Shown here: positions 10,645 through 21,327 of the stretch, piece by piece
Layout: each line of letters begins with the position of its first letter
Position numbering within the stretch: the first letter of the stretch is position 1
Source: Harmonia axyridis
Taxonomy: Eukaryota > Arthropoda > Insecta > Coleoptera > Coccinellidae
DNA length: 64,000 nucleotides
Reading direction: 5' to 3'
Assembly: GCF_914767665.1 (NCBI RefSeq)
Contig: NC_059507.1
Location: forward strand, 8,866,001-8,930,000
Translations under genes and position numbers: made by a program
The notes under the pieces: model-generated
What the model saw: only the letters and a program-made list of their open reading frames with translations
What the model was told of the DNA's origin: nothing
Database searches by the model: none

Positions 10645-11387
10645 TACTAACTAACAAAGAAACTGCAACACCCAGAAGAAGCTTTTTAAATTTTTTTTGG
10701 TAAAACCTAGATAGTATGGCAAGGAGTAAATGATTGAAAATTGGAGAAAAAACGAAGGGATTACAACTTTTTTTTAATTAATTTGTTAATTATGTGTTTA
10801 TCCACCGCGATTTTCTATACACTCCCAAAACGTCTCGACATTGATGCAATAAGGTGGTCTATTTCTTCTTGAGGGATACTAACCCAAGCTACCTGTACTT
10901 CATGTCTCATAGCCGCCAAAGTCCGTGGAGGCTGGGGTAAATTTCCAAGCCTTTTACCCATGATGTCCCAAACATGCTCTATGGGTGGAAGATCGGGGTA
11001 TCTGGGCGGTCATGGCCAAAGATTCAAATGGGTGGCTTCGAAAAAGTTTAAACTAGCTCTGGCAACATGAGGTCGGGCATTGACTTGCTGAAATATTGGA
11101 TTCTTGAGCCGGTTAAGGTAAGAGAGAACATATGGCTCTACTATTTCTTTAAGGTAACGCAGAGCTGTCATGTTTCCTCGAATAAGGACAAAATATGACC
11201 TACTTGCATGTGCAATAGCACCTCATACCATTAGGCCTACTGTCCGGTATACATGACGATCAACATTAAAACTGAGGTTCATTGATACTGATGCTTTTCC
11301 ATATTCCAATGTTGATGTTCCCTGCCTTATTCTTTCAAATTTAAACAGCCCGTTCTGAGTGGTGCAGTTTTTTTTTTCAGTTGGTAT
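10645..11387 (-). mobile_element. Tc1-like element lacking its N-terminal half
   Basis: The left terminal repeat TACTAACTAACAAAGAAACT matches the Tc1 copies at 1222 and 25592. The right repeat is degraded (GTGCAGTTT to TCAGTTGGTA). On the minus strand the C-terminal half of a DD34E transposase is visible in broken frames. It includes a DNARPH-region remnant (NARPHVARASLNFFEA), PPRYPDLPPIEHVWD with the third acidic residue, and the conserved tail around 10850-10940. The helix-turn-helix region is gone. Confidence 0.85.
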
Positions 11388-11547
11388 AGTATATAATAAT
11401 TATTAAGAGTACACTCAAAAGATAAGATTTTTTTTTTTCATGGTCAAATTTAACAAATTGCGCAACCAACCAATTGACTCTCCCGCGTAATCAACAGATC
11501 TGGCTCCTCATGATTACCGGCTTAAAAAATGCCCCAAGAAAAAGAAC
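11388..11547. other. Spacer with Pol III-type terminator beside the tRNA-like gene
   Basis: On the minus strand a TTCTTTTTCTT run begins about four bases beyond the 3' end of the tRNA-like sequence (11545-11535). This would serve as an RNA polymerase III terminator. Nothing else was recognised. Confidence 0.5.
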
Positions 11548-11620
11548 CTCCTCGAGCGGGACTCGAACTCGCAACCTCCGAATCACTAGTCCAGAGCTCC
11601 ACCAACTCAGCTACCGAGAA
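11548..11620 (-). tRNA. tRNA-like gene, anticodon AGT (Thr-like)
   Basis: The minus strand folds as a complete 73-nt cloverleaf. The 7-bp acceptor stem pairs TTCTCGG with TCGAGGA, all pairs allowed with G-T. The D arm is GCTG/GAGC with a GG-containing loop. The anticodon stem CTGGA/TTCGG encloses loop CTAGTGA, giving anticodon AGT. The T arm carries TTCGAGT. A-box (TAGCTGAGTTGG) and B-box (GAGTTCGAGTCC) promoter elements are present, and a T-run follows. There is no intron. The starting T is unusual and the last D-stem pair and one T-stem pair are mismatched. It may therefore be a tRNA-derived repeat head rather than a working tRNA. It lies in TMTC3 intron 2. Confidence 0.6.
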
Positions 11621-13344
11621 AGTTAAAGGTTCCAACTATATTAATTCACAGATGCCGAAACCATTGTATTGTGATCACTAGTCTCCACAATGTTGTTCAA
11701 GTTAATGAGTTTTCAAGTTTATCCACAAGTCAAAGTATCGATAGTTCGAAATTTTCAAGATAAAATGTTTTTTTACTGGTGTGGTAATTTATTGGGTGTA
11801 GTGTTTTCATATTGAATTATTAACCATTATAAAACTTATTGTCATCCCCACCTTTTGGACTATTTATGTGAGCTACACGAAATCGATGATTGATCAGCAA
11901 TAGGCTATTAATACATGATTGGCATTGGCAACATGTAACATTCTATTTTTGCAGTTTTATTCTCCAGTGTGAAGTATGAAAAGGGGATTTAGGAATTAGT
12001 GAAAACAATGAATGAACCTGTCCTATTCAAGCTGATCATTTGCATCCGATCACACGTAACTGGGCCACGTGTTCAATAGTTCCAACCGAGTTTGTTCGCG
12101 AATATTCGTAAGTGTTAATCCAGATACGATTCATCGGGTATTTGCAGTCAGCCATCCAAAATGGGGAACAATCAGAAAGATTTAGCATCAGTCCGTATGG
12201 GCTTTTTTCAAACAAAGAACGAAAGAGGGTTTGGAATATACTGTCATAGCTGATATCGTTAATCCGCTTAATGCTCGTATTTCCCTCACATTTGCCAACC
12301 TCTATTTTTTTTTGTAGCTGTCGAAACCGTATTATATTTTTGTTTGGAAGTCTGGAAAGCACTGGTTACCCGAACAGAGTGCTAAAGGTATTCTATTTCA
12401 TGAAAATTTTTGTATTTTTCGAATTTCGAGCCGAGAGTGGTCTTAAAGTATAAGGTTCGAGTCTCTGATGACTAATCCATTCAATATTCGATGGTCTGTC
12501 CGACGAATCGTAAACGCAATAACTCTCGAAAAGAACAACCTGAAAAATAGGAATTTTTAAAGTAGGTTCGGATCTCGTTGAATGCATTAATCGATTTAAT
12601 ATCACTAGGGGTTCCGTACATTTTTATATTCCAAAGTGTATATTTAAAGAGAAATCAAAGGATGTTTATTTCATTGTCAATATAGAGGTATGCCATTAAC
12701 GATGGAAAACGACAACAGGCAGAGGTTCTTCACGACGAGCCAAAAAAGTGGTTTAGATTTGCGAACTGCAACATTTTCACCATTTTCGTAGGAATTTTCA
12801 ACAATTTCAGTGCGTTGTTGAAACGTGTGTTGCTCCATTTCTAGTAATGGAGCAGTTTTTACTTGTCAAATGTCAAGATATGACAGATGACATCAAAAAT
12901 GACAACTGCACACATAGCGGGTTATTCAAAATTAAATCTCTCATTGGAAACCCAATATTAACAATTTATGTTGGTCTTAACACTAGAACCAGATATAACT
13001 AAAGAAGAAAATAAGCTCTTTCCACGGAGTCAAAAATGGTGTATACGCCACAAACATAACAGAAAACTCTAGGATCTTAACACAGCTACGTCTGATTATG
13101 GATGACATTGTTTCAGTTCTATGCTTTTTTAGGATAATATAAAACGATGAAAATTCAAACAAAATGCTAGCATTACTACCCTTGCGGGAACTCAATAATA
13201 CACTACATTGAGTACGACCAAGCAACGATGTTCTAGATTAATAATTAGTGGGAATGAATCATGTATGAAAGAGGAAGGTAAAAGAATGAAATGAGTAATT
13301 TATAGTGGGTTTCATGGAACTGTTATCGTGGTGATTTGGTCGAT
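11621..13344. other. Unassigned intronic sequence, 1.7 kb
   Basis: AT-rich with short frames on both strands (for example 12036-12362 minus, 108 codons). None shows a domain, splice signals or a repeat partner in this window. I see no gene. Confidence 0.4.
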
Positions 13345-13900
13345 CCTCAGAGTAATAAACATAGGTAGAGGAAGCATATTATGTCATTTTCAGTAAGTAA
13401 ATTTTGTCCCCAACATGAACTATCAAAATTGACATGAATAGCGCGGAAATGAAAAGATATCAGTGATACGATATTTCACTCAATTCGCGAGTTTCTCCAT
13501 AAAGAACGCATTCTTATGTCCCATAGTGAATCAACGTTAAATATCAACTCAAAATATTGAAATAAATATCTTAATATATAAGAAATAAGGAATCAAACTT
13601 CAAGAGCGCCAAACGACGTGAATAAACCGATGACACTAGTAGAGCAAAAGTTGCCAAACATTGGATTTCAGCCGGTAGATACAGAAAATATTCTGCTTAA
13701 TATAAATTCGAGAATAAGGAAAAATATTGGATTCCAAAGATTCAAATTTGCATATTTAATCGGGAAACACTCAAATAAATATATTTCATTCAATATAATA
13801 TACATTCATAATGATTTAGTAAAATTGTGGATTTTAAGATATATCACAATCCGATAACCTAACCTAACAATGTTGGGGACAAAATTGCGTTTACTTGCGC
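13345..13900 (+). mobile_element. MITE with GTCCCCAACAT ends, copy 1
   Basis: Inner inverted ends GTCCCCAACAT (13407) and ATGTTGGGGAC (to 13880) enclose about 470 bases. The left outer part also carries AGTAATAAACATAGGTAGAGG. Copy 2 at 39661-40228 is the same element inverted, with both outer ends present. No coding capacity is shared between copies, so it is a non-autonomous DNA transposon. Superfamily not assigned. Confidence 0.8.
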
Positions 13901-14479
13901 TTTGAAAACCAATTTTTTGTTTCAATTTATCGGCCTGTATAATCGATTGAAACCATAACTGCTTTCAGTTCCGTATTCATTATTAATATTGTGTTCTCAA
14001 TGTTATTCCTTCAGTGAATGAAATTTAACCATTAATTAATTACTAACCGTCGGGTAAACACACCGTGTATATTTTCATAGTCCGACGTATAGCCGACCGC
14101 AAATTATGTCCATAAGTTCATTTGTTTACTTTCCATTACAGCCGCCTACTTCAAATTTCACTAACGATTCAATTTATGGAGGTCAGCTTCGCTTTTAGAA
14201 ATATTTAAAATAGATGCGGAAATATTAATCATTCCATTTGAATATAGGAGGTAGTATAATTTTTTTAGATCTTGTAATTAGTTCATCAGAGAGGGACTAC
14301 ACGTTTAGAATTTCAAACAATTTTCTAAAAATTATACCTTCAAATAACGAAAGTGGGTTGAATTCGCTTTATAATTTTGACAACCATAGTGTAGAATAGT
14401 ATTTTCAATAAGTTTCGTCAAATAAAATAAAGCAGATACAATCGATTTGTTTCAGTCATGATAAAATAATTGGAGGAGA
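13901..14479. other. Unassigned intronic sequence
   Basis: AT-rich. No gene, repeat partner or clear structure seen. Confidence 0.4.
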
Positions 14480-14905
14480 CTGATTATATGTGATGTTTGA
14501 AGGTGTTCTGTTTGGCTATACTCGAAAAAGCCAAAATAATGGGCGTTTTTTCAAGATCTTGAGAATTCCGGCAAAGGCCAACAAGTTGAGAACAGCGACG
14601 TATCGAAATTTTGGCGTCTTCTTCAACATTTCGCGCTACAGCAACAATATTCACTTCGGTGCTCAAATGCCTTTTTCTTATCGATGGTTTTGAACCTAGA
14701 AGAGTTAAATTAGGACAAAAACGATCAATTACTGCATGAGTTGCTTGCTAAGTAGGCCGATTATGTTTACCGTGGAATGGATGAAGTGCTCTAAGAACTT
14801 TGCGAATAAATTTTTTTTAAAGTCAATTTCCACAATTTGAAAGCGTTGCTCTGACATCAAATGATTTATGATGAATTGCCAAAACTAACTGAACAAAGAA
14901 GTAAA
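14480..14905 (-). pseudogene. DD41D (rosa-type) transposase N-terminal fragment
   Basis: On the minus strand MSEQRFQIVEIDF, then a LRALHPFHGKHNRP segment and STEVNIVAVARNVEEDAKIS. These correspond to the N-terminal helix-turn-helix half of the transposase whose C-terminal half is at 25885-26550. Upstream of the start, TTTTGGCAATTCATCAT matches the leader of the DD41D copies. Frames change at least twice. It contains the part that the three longer copies have lost, and stops before the catalytic core. Confidence 0.7.
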
Positions 14906-14964
14906 CACAGTTTGACAATCTCAAGTGTCAAACCATGGAACCATTAAAACTTCTCATGTACCAT

Positions 14965-15831
14965 TAGGGATTCATCAAGCCAAGTAGCTTGACATTCTGA
15001 CCAACTACTTGACTTGAAAATCAAGCTCAAGAAAAATTACATACTTGAGATTGACTTGACTTGATTTTAGATATTAATTGCTTGATATTACTTGATATTC
15101 CGCTGCTTGATATGCACGGCATATCGCACTGCAATCTCGTGCGCGCTTCGACTAAATAAGGGGATTCCTCGAGCGCCGAGAGACTGAAAGATTCGCTAGT
15201 GTGAGTTTATTTGTAGTTTTATCCCATTACAATGAAATCTTTTGGTAGATTTTGGTAGTTTAAGAAATATTTTTCCGAATTTGGCCAAAATGACCAAGGA
15301 TTTTCTTTCAATGCCAGCATCTTCAGTTCCTGTTGAAAGACTATTTTCCAGCGCAGCTCTTACAGTTACAGAAACCCGCAATAGGTTAGGCGACAAATCT
15401 ATCAGATGCCTCATGTGTCTTAGATTATGGATGGAAAATTATAAAATCGAAATAAGCCAGAAGATTTATCAATATTGAGAAACTTAATTTTTTTATTATT
15501 TTGTATTGTGTTATGATTTGTAGTGATTTCTTTTCAAAATTGTTTGTTTCTTTTCAAAAAAGTAGATATTTTCGGTTCCTTTATACAATGAGATTAATGA
15601 ACAAAAGTGTTTTTTACATGGTTCCTTCTCATTTCATCATTTCCTTGTTGATGTGACACTACACAAAAAAACTGCTCAAAATCAAGTAGCTTGATATGAT
15701 TCAAGTACTTGATAAATATATGCTTAACTTGACTTGAGATTGAAAAACTACTACTTGAATTGGGCTTGGCTTGAAATCAAGTCAAGCTCAAGCCAAATAG
15801 CTTGAAAATCAAGCCAAGCCGTGAATCCCTA
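14965..15831 (+). mobile_element. hAT element, internally deleted, with 8-bp target duplication
   Basis: Terminal repeats are TAGGGATTCA at 14965 and TGAATCCCTA ending at 15831. The flanks TGTACCAT (14957-14964) and TGCACCAT (15832-15839) form an 8-bp target duplication with one change, diagnostic of hAT. Between 15242 and 15478 the plus strand encodes the hAT C-terminal dimerisation domain (FLSMPASSVPVERLFSSAAL, ETRNRLGDKSIRCLMCLRLW). The RNaseH-like catalytic part is absent. Both ends carry dense CTTGA/TCAAG subterminal repeats, as expected for transposase binding. Confidence 0.92.
15242..15478 (+). pseudogene. hAT transposase C-terminal dimerisation domain fragment
   Basis: A 78-codon open frame ends with a natural stop. 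It contains the conserved LSMPASSVPVERLFSSA, then TRNRL and IRCLMCLRLW of the hATC region. The upstream transposase (BED finger, catalytic Asp/Asp/Glu) is deleted, so this is a remnant inside the non-autonomous element. The open frame implies recent loss or chance survival. Confidence 0.85.
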
Positions 15832-16784
15832 TGCACCATTGAACAATTCAGCGAACCAGGTGAACATCAGAGTAGTTGGTTGAGTGAATAACACCACACC
15901 TCATATGTTTGCTTTTCATATATACAGGGTGAGTCTTTGACTTGTACATATATTTTAACCGAAGATTCTTGAGGTCAAAAGAATTACTTTTTTCATTTAC
16001 CATTTTTTCCGATTCGGCCCTGTTAAAAATATATAGCCATTTTAAATTTTCATAATGAGCTAATTCACCCCTGGTAACCGGAACACTGAAGTTTTCGCAA
16101 GTATAAGATATACAATTTGAACCTTGGAAATAAGCTACTAGATTGGAAAAACCATCATAAACTCACTTTTAACATTCCATTTGTTGAACAAAGTAGTATT
16201 TATAATAGAATAAATGAGAGATTCCAATTTCATTGACGATAAAGATTATATATTTTTCTCTTGATTTTCTATTTCATTTTCGATAATTATAACGAATTGA
16301 GCTCGCTACCACCCATATTAGCTTAGCTCTGATACTCATAATTCATATCCATTCATTTATTATATCGCATTTATAATATATCGTTGTTTATTTCATTTCG
16401 TACATTTAACCTCACATTCTCAAATGAATCTGTAAAAGTTCTAACACAGACTAGAAGTCTGTGGTTTTAAGTTTGAACCTCAAATTTCGAGTGTTGCAAA
16501 TTTAAACACAGCAGTTCGAATAATCTATGTTCTAACCTAAAATATTCATTTACATTTTACACTGTTATTGTTATTATGATATTTGATATTATATTTGCAT
16601 AAAATGAAGATCATCGAAGATTTGAAGAAACCCAACAGAATACATATTATCAAGAAATTTAAAAACAATTTCCAAAATAATTGTGTGGATACAAAATAAA
16701 TAAGTGTGCATTCTGATAGAAAGTAATTCCTTTATGAAATGAAGCATTTGATTTGTTCCAACTATCTCATAAAAATAAAAATAA

Positions 16785-17445
16785 TGATCTGCTTACTATG
16801 CCTTATTGCGTCTCAGGAGTTGTCTTCCTGTCGAGGAGCTACTCACTATTTATTACAGCATGGTTTACAGTCATCTAAATTACAACGTGGTTCTTTGGGG
16901 CTCCTCGACAGTGTCAAGTCGAGTTTTCATTTCTCAGAAGCGTATCGTACGACTTATTTTCGGACTTCGGCCATGCGATTCATGTCGTCCGATTTTCGGT
17001 CAATTTGGTATGCTTCCCTTCCCATGTATTTACATTCTTAATTGCCTCAATTATATCCACCTTAACATCAGTAAATACAAGAGATGCTCTGACTTTCATG
17101 GGTATGAAACACGCCATACTGATACCATAGCCTTCCCCAAACATCGTACAGCTAAATATGAGTCCTCACCGAGCTTTATGGGCATTAAATTGTACAACCG
17201 TTTGCCTAGTAGGTTGAAATCAATGAATGGAAGGTCTTTCAAGCGAGAAGTAAAGTTGCTATTGATTAAAGGATGCTACTATAGTGTTGGAGAGTTCCTT
17301 AGGGACTCCATTCTTTGAATCTGTTTTTTTTTTGTTTTTTTTCTCTCTATGAAATTGTATACTATTTTTATATGACTTGTCCTATACATTTGTTTAATGT
17401 CAGGAAGGATCAATAAAGTTTATTATTATTATTATTATTATTAAT
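16785..17445 (+). mobile_element. 5'-truncated non-LTR retrotransposon 3' end with (TTA)n tail
   Basis: The open frame 16806-17318 (170 aa) has the post-RT region LLTIYYSMVYSHLNYNVVLWG and FISQKRIVRLIFGL, then a C-terminal domain with YNRLPSRLK. The 3' end carries AATAAA-like sequence followed by about nine TTA/ATT units (17420-17445). This is the usual form of a target-primed, 5'-truncated LINE. The RT catalytic motif is missing. It interrupts the inverted-end element at 15926-18642, so it is younger. Confidence 0.85.
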
Positions 17446-18524
17446 ATTTTTGGAGAAATCAGTGTGAAAATATGGAAATGAAGTTTTATGGCTCTGTAAT
17501 CAATGGAAAATGTTAGACTCCACTTGTAATCAAATTTGTTCTATAATATGTACCTACATTATAGCCAACTCTACTACTTGATTCTTCTTGATTTTGCCAT
17601 TGAAAATAAATGAGAAGTATTCAATATACCTAAATATCTACAGTTGAATATCCTGTTTCTTTCAACTCACCTATTTGTTTTCATATTAAAACAATTATGG
17701 CACTCTTGGAAGTATGTCAATCATATGCTCTAGGATGAATTTATGGAAAAGCAAAAGAATAAAAGTATTTAATCTCAATCACATGAAAATTTGTCTAGCA
17801 TGTACTTAGTAGTATGTTTCGATGTGAGTTTGAATGACCCTCGAAGAATACAGTATTGTTCAATAGCAGCAGTCTTTAGTGGGATATTGACTGTTGTCAT
17901 TATAATGGGACTATTTTGTGAAAACTTTTTTAAACATGGGCCTTATGGGAAATCTGGACTTTTCAAAATAGAATGTTGATATTAATGACGTATCTTCTTA
18001 TTATAAGAGCTGTGTCAAAGCTCAGTTATTTGTAATCAAATAGAAGAGTTGAGGTGAGCTTATTCAAATAACTTCATTTTCAGACTAAGTTGGCTAGTAC
18101 TTCAATTCTAAAATCTGAGACATGACATCATAGTAAATATTCATTTCTGTGGTTTTTTTTCCACAACAGAACAGCCAAAGTACCCAATTTTTCGAATTTC
18201 ACACATAATTTTTTTTTTTAAGATCAAGTTACTCGAAAACGGCGCTTTGTAGGAGAAAATATGAAGAATACTTTTATTTTCCAAATTAGCCAAATATTGT
18301 TCAATGAACGTTCAAATTACTTTTAAGAGTTGGGTTCTTCAAATTTCTGGTATTTTTATGTGATGTAATGTTCATAATGAAGAAACTGAAAGATGTGTAG
18401 GGAATCTTGTGTTCGGAGAAGATGTATCACATCAAGGAAAAGCTATATTCCAAAAATCATTTCCTTCAATAGATCCATTTACGAGATATAGCCGAAAATC
18501 ACATTTTTTTATCGATTTTCAACA
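17446..18524. other. Interior of the inverted-end element; nothing further recognised
   Basis: AT-rich filler between the LINE tail and the right arm. Short frames only. Confidence 0.4.
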
Positions 18525-18642
18525 GCCTGTATCTTTGTAACCGGGCCGAATCGGAAAAAACTATAAAGGACAAAAGTGTTTCTTTTGACCTCAGGAATCT
18601 TCGGTTGAAATATATGTACAAGTCAAAGACTCACCCTGTATA

Positions 18643-18881
18643 GACATATAGTCGAAATATTGGATGAAATAGTTTCGAAATCTGTGGAAGGATTAAATGA
18701 AAAGTTTCATCGCCAAAGTTAATAATTCGAAATGGAAGATAAACAAAATCATTGTTTTGGTTTATTCGCCCCATTCCATTTCGCTGCGCAAATGTTTTAC
18801 GTATGTTCTATATATGATTTCCACGTATTCATATAGTTGGAACGTATCTAGCCGTACCTGTTATTCCCGCTGACCACTCAC
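18643..18881. other. TMTC3: Intronic spacer next to TMTC3 exon 2
   Basis: The proximal part of intron 2, starting GTGAGTGG on the minus strand. No element recognised. Confidence 0.5.
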
Positions 18882-19018
18882 CTGAAATACATGACGCAGA
18901 CAACTGAGTGAAGTAGCATGTTCACCAAATGATATCCCATAGGCTCCAACTGCCACAACATATAATTCCACCTGAATGTCAGAACGCACAATGGCCGGTA
19001 TGACTTGTGGCTTTGTTC
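18882..19018 (-). CDS. TMTC3: TMTC3 coding exon 2
   Basis: This 137-nt exon starts in phase 0 after acceptor ATTCTGTTTCAG and encodes EQSHKSYRPLCVLTFR, then WNYMLWQLEPMGYHLVNML, continuing to VVCVMYF. It ends with two bases of the next codon before donor GTGAGT. SHKSYRPLxVLTFR is the signature of the first luminal loop and second membrane segment of TMTC proteins. The preceding exon ends in WGTPMHK, giving the family's continuous DFWGTPM...SHKSYRPL block. Known TMTC3 is an ER O-mannosyltransferase acting on cadherins. No stop or frameshift is seen, so the exon looks functional. No full-length ORF marks it because it lacks a start codon. Confidence 0.96.
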
Positions 19019-19486
19019 CTGAAACAGAATATTTTAAGTTTGAACAAAAGCCTCATACATCTCCCGCAAATATTTCAACAACAATAAACATCAAATGCGG
19101 TAAAAACTCTTGGAGAAAGAGCCCTCATGCGTGAACGGGATGAGCTGGGTCCTTCGGAATCACAGCGTGTTATGCAGATAGCTCGTGAGATATGTTTGTT
19201 ATTTAATCTGCGCTAAATTGCCAGTTTTAGTCGGCTTGGCTGTTCAACAGCACAAGAGAGTCGAATGAGTTGTTTGTTCGAGGATGAGGATGTGTTTTCG
19301 ACGAAGAGTGGGTTATTTGTGGTGGTAGAGAGGACGTTTAACCTAGTTTCGTGGAGTTGCTGGAATGGCATGCTGCAGCCCGGAAAAATTTAAATCTTCT
19401 TTTCTCTGGAATAAATAGCTGTTCCAGCCCTCTCCATGCATTAATTCACGATAATCGGTGGGACTGGAGAACATATGGTTTCAATA

Positions 19487-20331
19487 TACGTGTAGGCTTG
19501 GTTAATCGATCGTCTAGAGGTATGATTCGATTACCTGGCCTTTCGTCTTTTTCTCCGTGACTTTATTGGATGTGTAATAATTAAACTCTTTTGAATTATT
19601 TACTTCTATTTACAAAGCCACAATTATACAGCACAAACTCAGTATGAGAAGATGCTAATAACGTCCTAATAACAAGTTTCTCACTACGATACTGAATTTC
19701 GTCTTTAACTCGTTTGTTGAGTACTCGAAACGTCTTGGATTATCACGTCTTCGTCGTACTTCAAGTTTTCGGTCGTCTCGTCTTTAACTTGTTCGCGACT
19801 CGTCTTAATCTAGTCCGCGAACCGTCTTTACGTCGTATGTCTTAAGTTGACCGACCGAACTTTACTCGTCTTCGTCTTAACTTGAACTAACTTTCTGCCG
19901 ATTGGAACTTACCCTGTCTCAAATATCGACCTCCCTTCTTTCGGCTTGACCACACCCTTAAAGGACCATCCCCTAGTCCAATAAGAATTTTGCCGTACCG
20001 CACACAAAGATCTTCGCGGATTCCTGGAAATCGAATATTCTCGAAGGACTAGAAGCTGATACACGGATGTGACACATCTGGTAAGACCGCATTGTCTTCG
20101 AACTTTCCCAACCCCCCCAGTAAATCTCTTCAAGATTTACAACTCCATGACATATCTTCGACACCTTGAAGAATAACACATCCTTTTTACATTATATGTA
20201 CGATAACAATTCGTTCCCTGCAAATTCATTGAAATTGTCATGCCCTCAACACTTGAAGAAACTAATAGGTCTCCAAGCATTCGGTTGACCATCTCAATTA
20301 TTTACAGGGAACAATAACTGGATCCTACATA
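19487..20331. repeat. Large inverted repeat, left arm (~845 bp)
   Basis: Reverse-complements 20350-21193 with visible but modest divergence and small indels. It includes a block rich in CGTCTT/TCGTC motifs (19690-19890). A minus-strand reading frame (19909-20133) has a counterpart in the other arm (ISRNPRRSL, RQNSYWTRG). The outer part reads TGTAATAATTAA, which could be an LTR edge, but I see no primer-binding site. Possibly two LTR-type segments head to head. Confidence 0.85.
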
Positions 20332-20349
20332 CGTATGAAGAAGTGGTAA

Positions 20350-21193
20350 TCAATGTAGGATCCAGTGATTGTTCCCTGTAAATAATTGAGATGGTCAACA
20401 GGATGCTTGGAGACCTATTAGTTTCTTCAAGTGTCGAGGGCATGACAGTTTCAATGAATTTACAGGGAACGAATTGCTTTCGTATAAAACTTAGAAAGGA
20501 AGTGTTAATTCTTCGAGATGTCAAAGACATGTCGGGTCGATTACTCGATTGTAAATCTTAGGAGATTTACTGGGGTTAGGAAAGATCGAAGACAAGACGG
20601 TTGTACCAGATGTGTCACATCTGAGTATCAGGTTCCAGACCTTCGAGAATATTTGATTTCCAGGAATCCGCGAAGATCTTTGTGGGCGGTACGGCAAAAC
20701 TCTTATTGGACCAGGGGAGGTACTTGGTACTTACCCCGATATCCGGGTGATGCGAAGGGTGTGGCCAAGTCGGAAGAAGGGAAGTCGATATTCAGGGGAG
20801 GTCAGTAAGTTGCGGGGAGTAGAGTGAGTAAGTCCGAGTCGAGAGACAGTGGAAGTTAAGTCAAAGTCGAGTTAAGAGTTAGTTCGGTCGGTCAACTTAA
20901 GACGAAGACGAAAAGACGGTTCGCGGACTAGATTAAGACGAGTCGCGAACGAGTTAAAGAAGAGACGACCGAAACTAGAAATGACGACGAAGACGTGATA
21001 TGCGAAGACGTTTCGACTAATTAACACTCGAGTAAAAGATGATATTCAGTACCGTATCTATATATGTATATAATTAAAAAGAGTTTAATTATTACAAATC
21101 CAAGCAAAGTCACGGAGTAGAAGTGGAAAGGCCAGGTAATCGAATCATATCTGTAGACGATCGATTAACCAAGCTTACATCAATATAGGCTAT
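20350..21193. repeat. Large inverted repeat, right arm (~845 bp)
   Basis: Partner of 19487-20331, separated from it by only about 18 bases. The frame 20518-20808 (96 codons) carries ISRNPRRSLWAVRQNSYWTR, also present in the left arm. Homology runs outward to TTAACCAAGC near 21175. Confidence 0.85.
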
Positions 21194-21327
21194 TCAAGCA
21201 TGAGCAGCCCCTAGACGATCGATATATACGTCAATATATTGCATAATAACTGACTGAAAGCATCTCGAAAACTATAAGACTTGGAAAACAATTCATTGAG
21301 GACCTGGAGCTCATTTTTCAAAATATA
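21194..21327. other. Fragment resembling the repeat end at 24381
   Basis: AAAGCATCTCGAAAACTATA here resembles AAAAGCATCTCAAGAACTAT at 24405, suggesting a shared short repeat family. Confidence 0.4.

Larger units (their letters stand above)
15926..18642. mobile_element. Element with ~115-bp inverted ends (ACAGGGTGAGTC), carrying a LINE
   Basis: The left arm (15926-16045) and the right arm (about 18525-18642) are inverted copies over about 115 bases. Both start TACAGGGTGAGTCTTTGACT and include a CCGATTCGGCCC block. The 2.7-kb interior holds no transposase but contains a truncated LINE at 16785-17445. The ACAGGGTG end resembles several other repeat ends in the window. Superfamily not assigned. 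Confidence 0.75.
2120..18881 (-). other. TMTC3: TMTC3 intron 2 (about 16.8 kb)
   Basis: Defined by the exon 2 donor (TTCAG/GTGAGT at 18882/18881) and the exon 3 acceptor (TTTCAG at 2125-2120). It is filled with LINE, mariner, Tc1, DD41D, hAT and MITE insertions in both orientations, plus a tRNA-like gene, and carries no other recognised host exon. Confidence 0.85.

Noticed and set aside
12036..12362. 108-codon minus-strand frame
   Set aside because: No recognised domain, no repeat partner and no splice signals; consistent with chance in a long intron.
13618..13857. 79-codon frame starting MNKPMTLVEQ
   Set aside because: Lies within the MITE and is not kept in the second copy at 39661.
19909..20808. 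Frames in both arms of the large inverted repeat as a gene pair
   Set aside because: Both are part of the duplicated arm. No known domain, so treated as repeat content.
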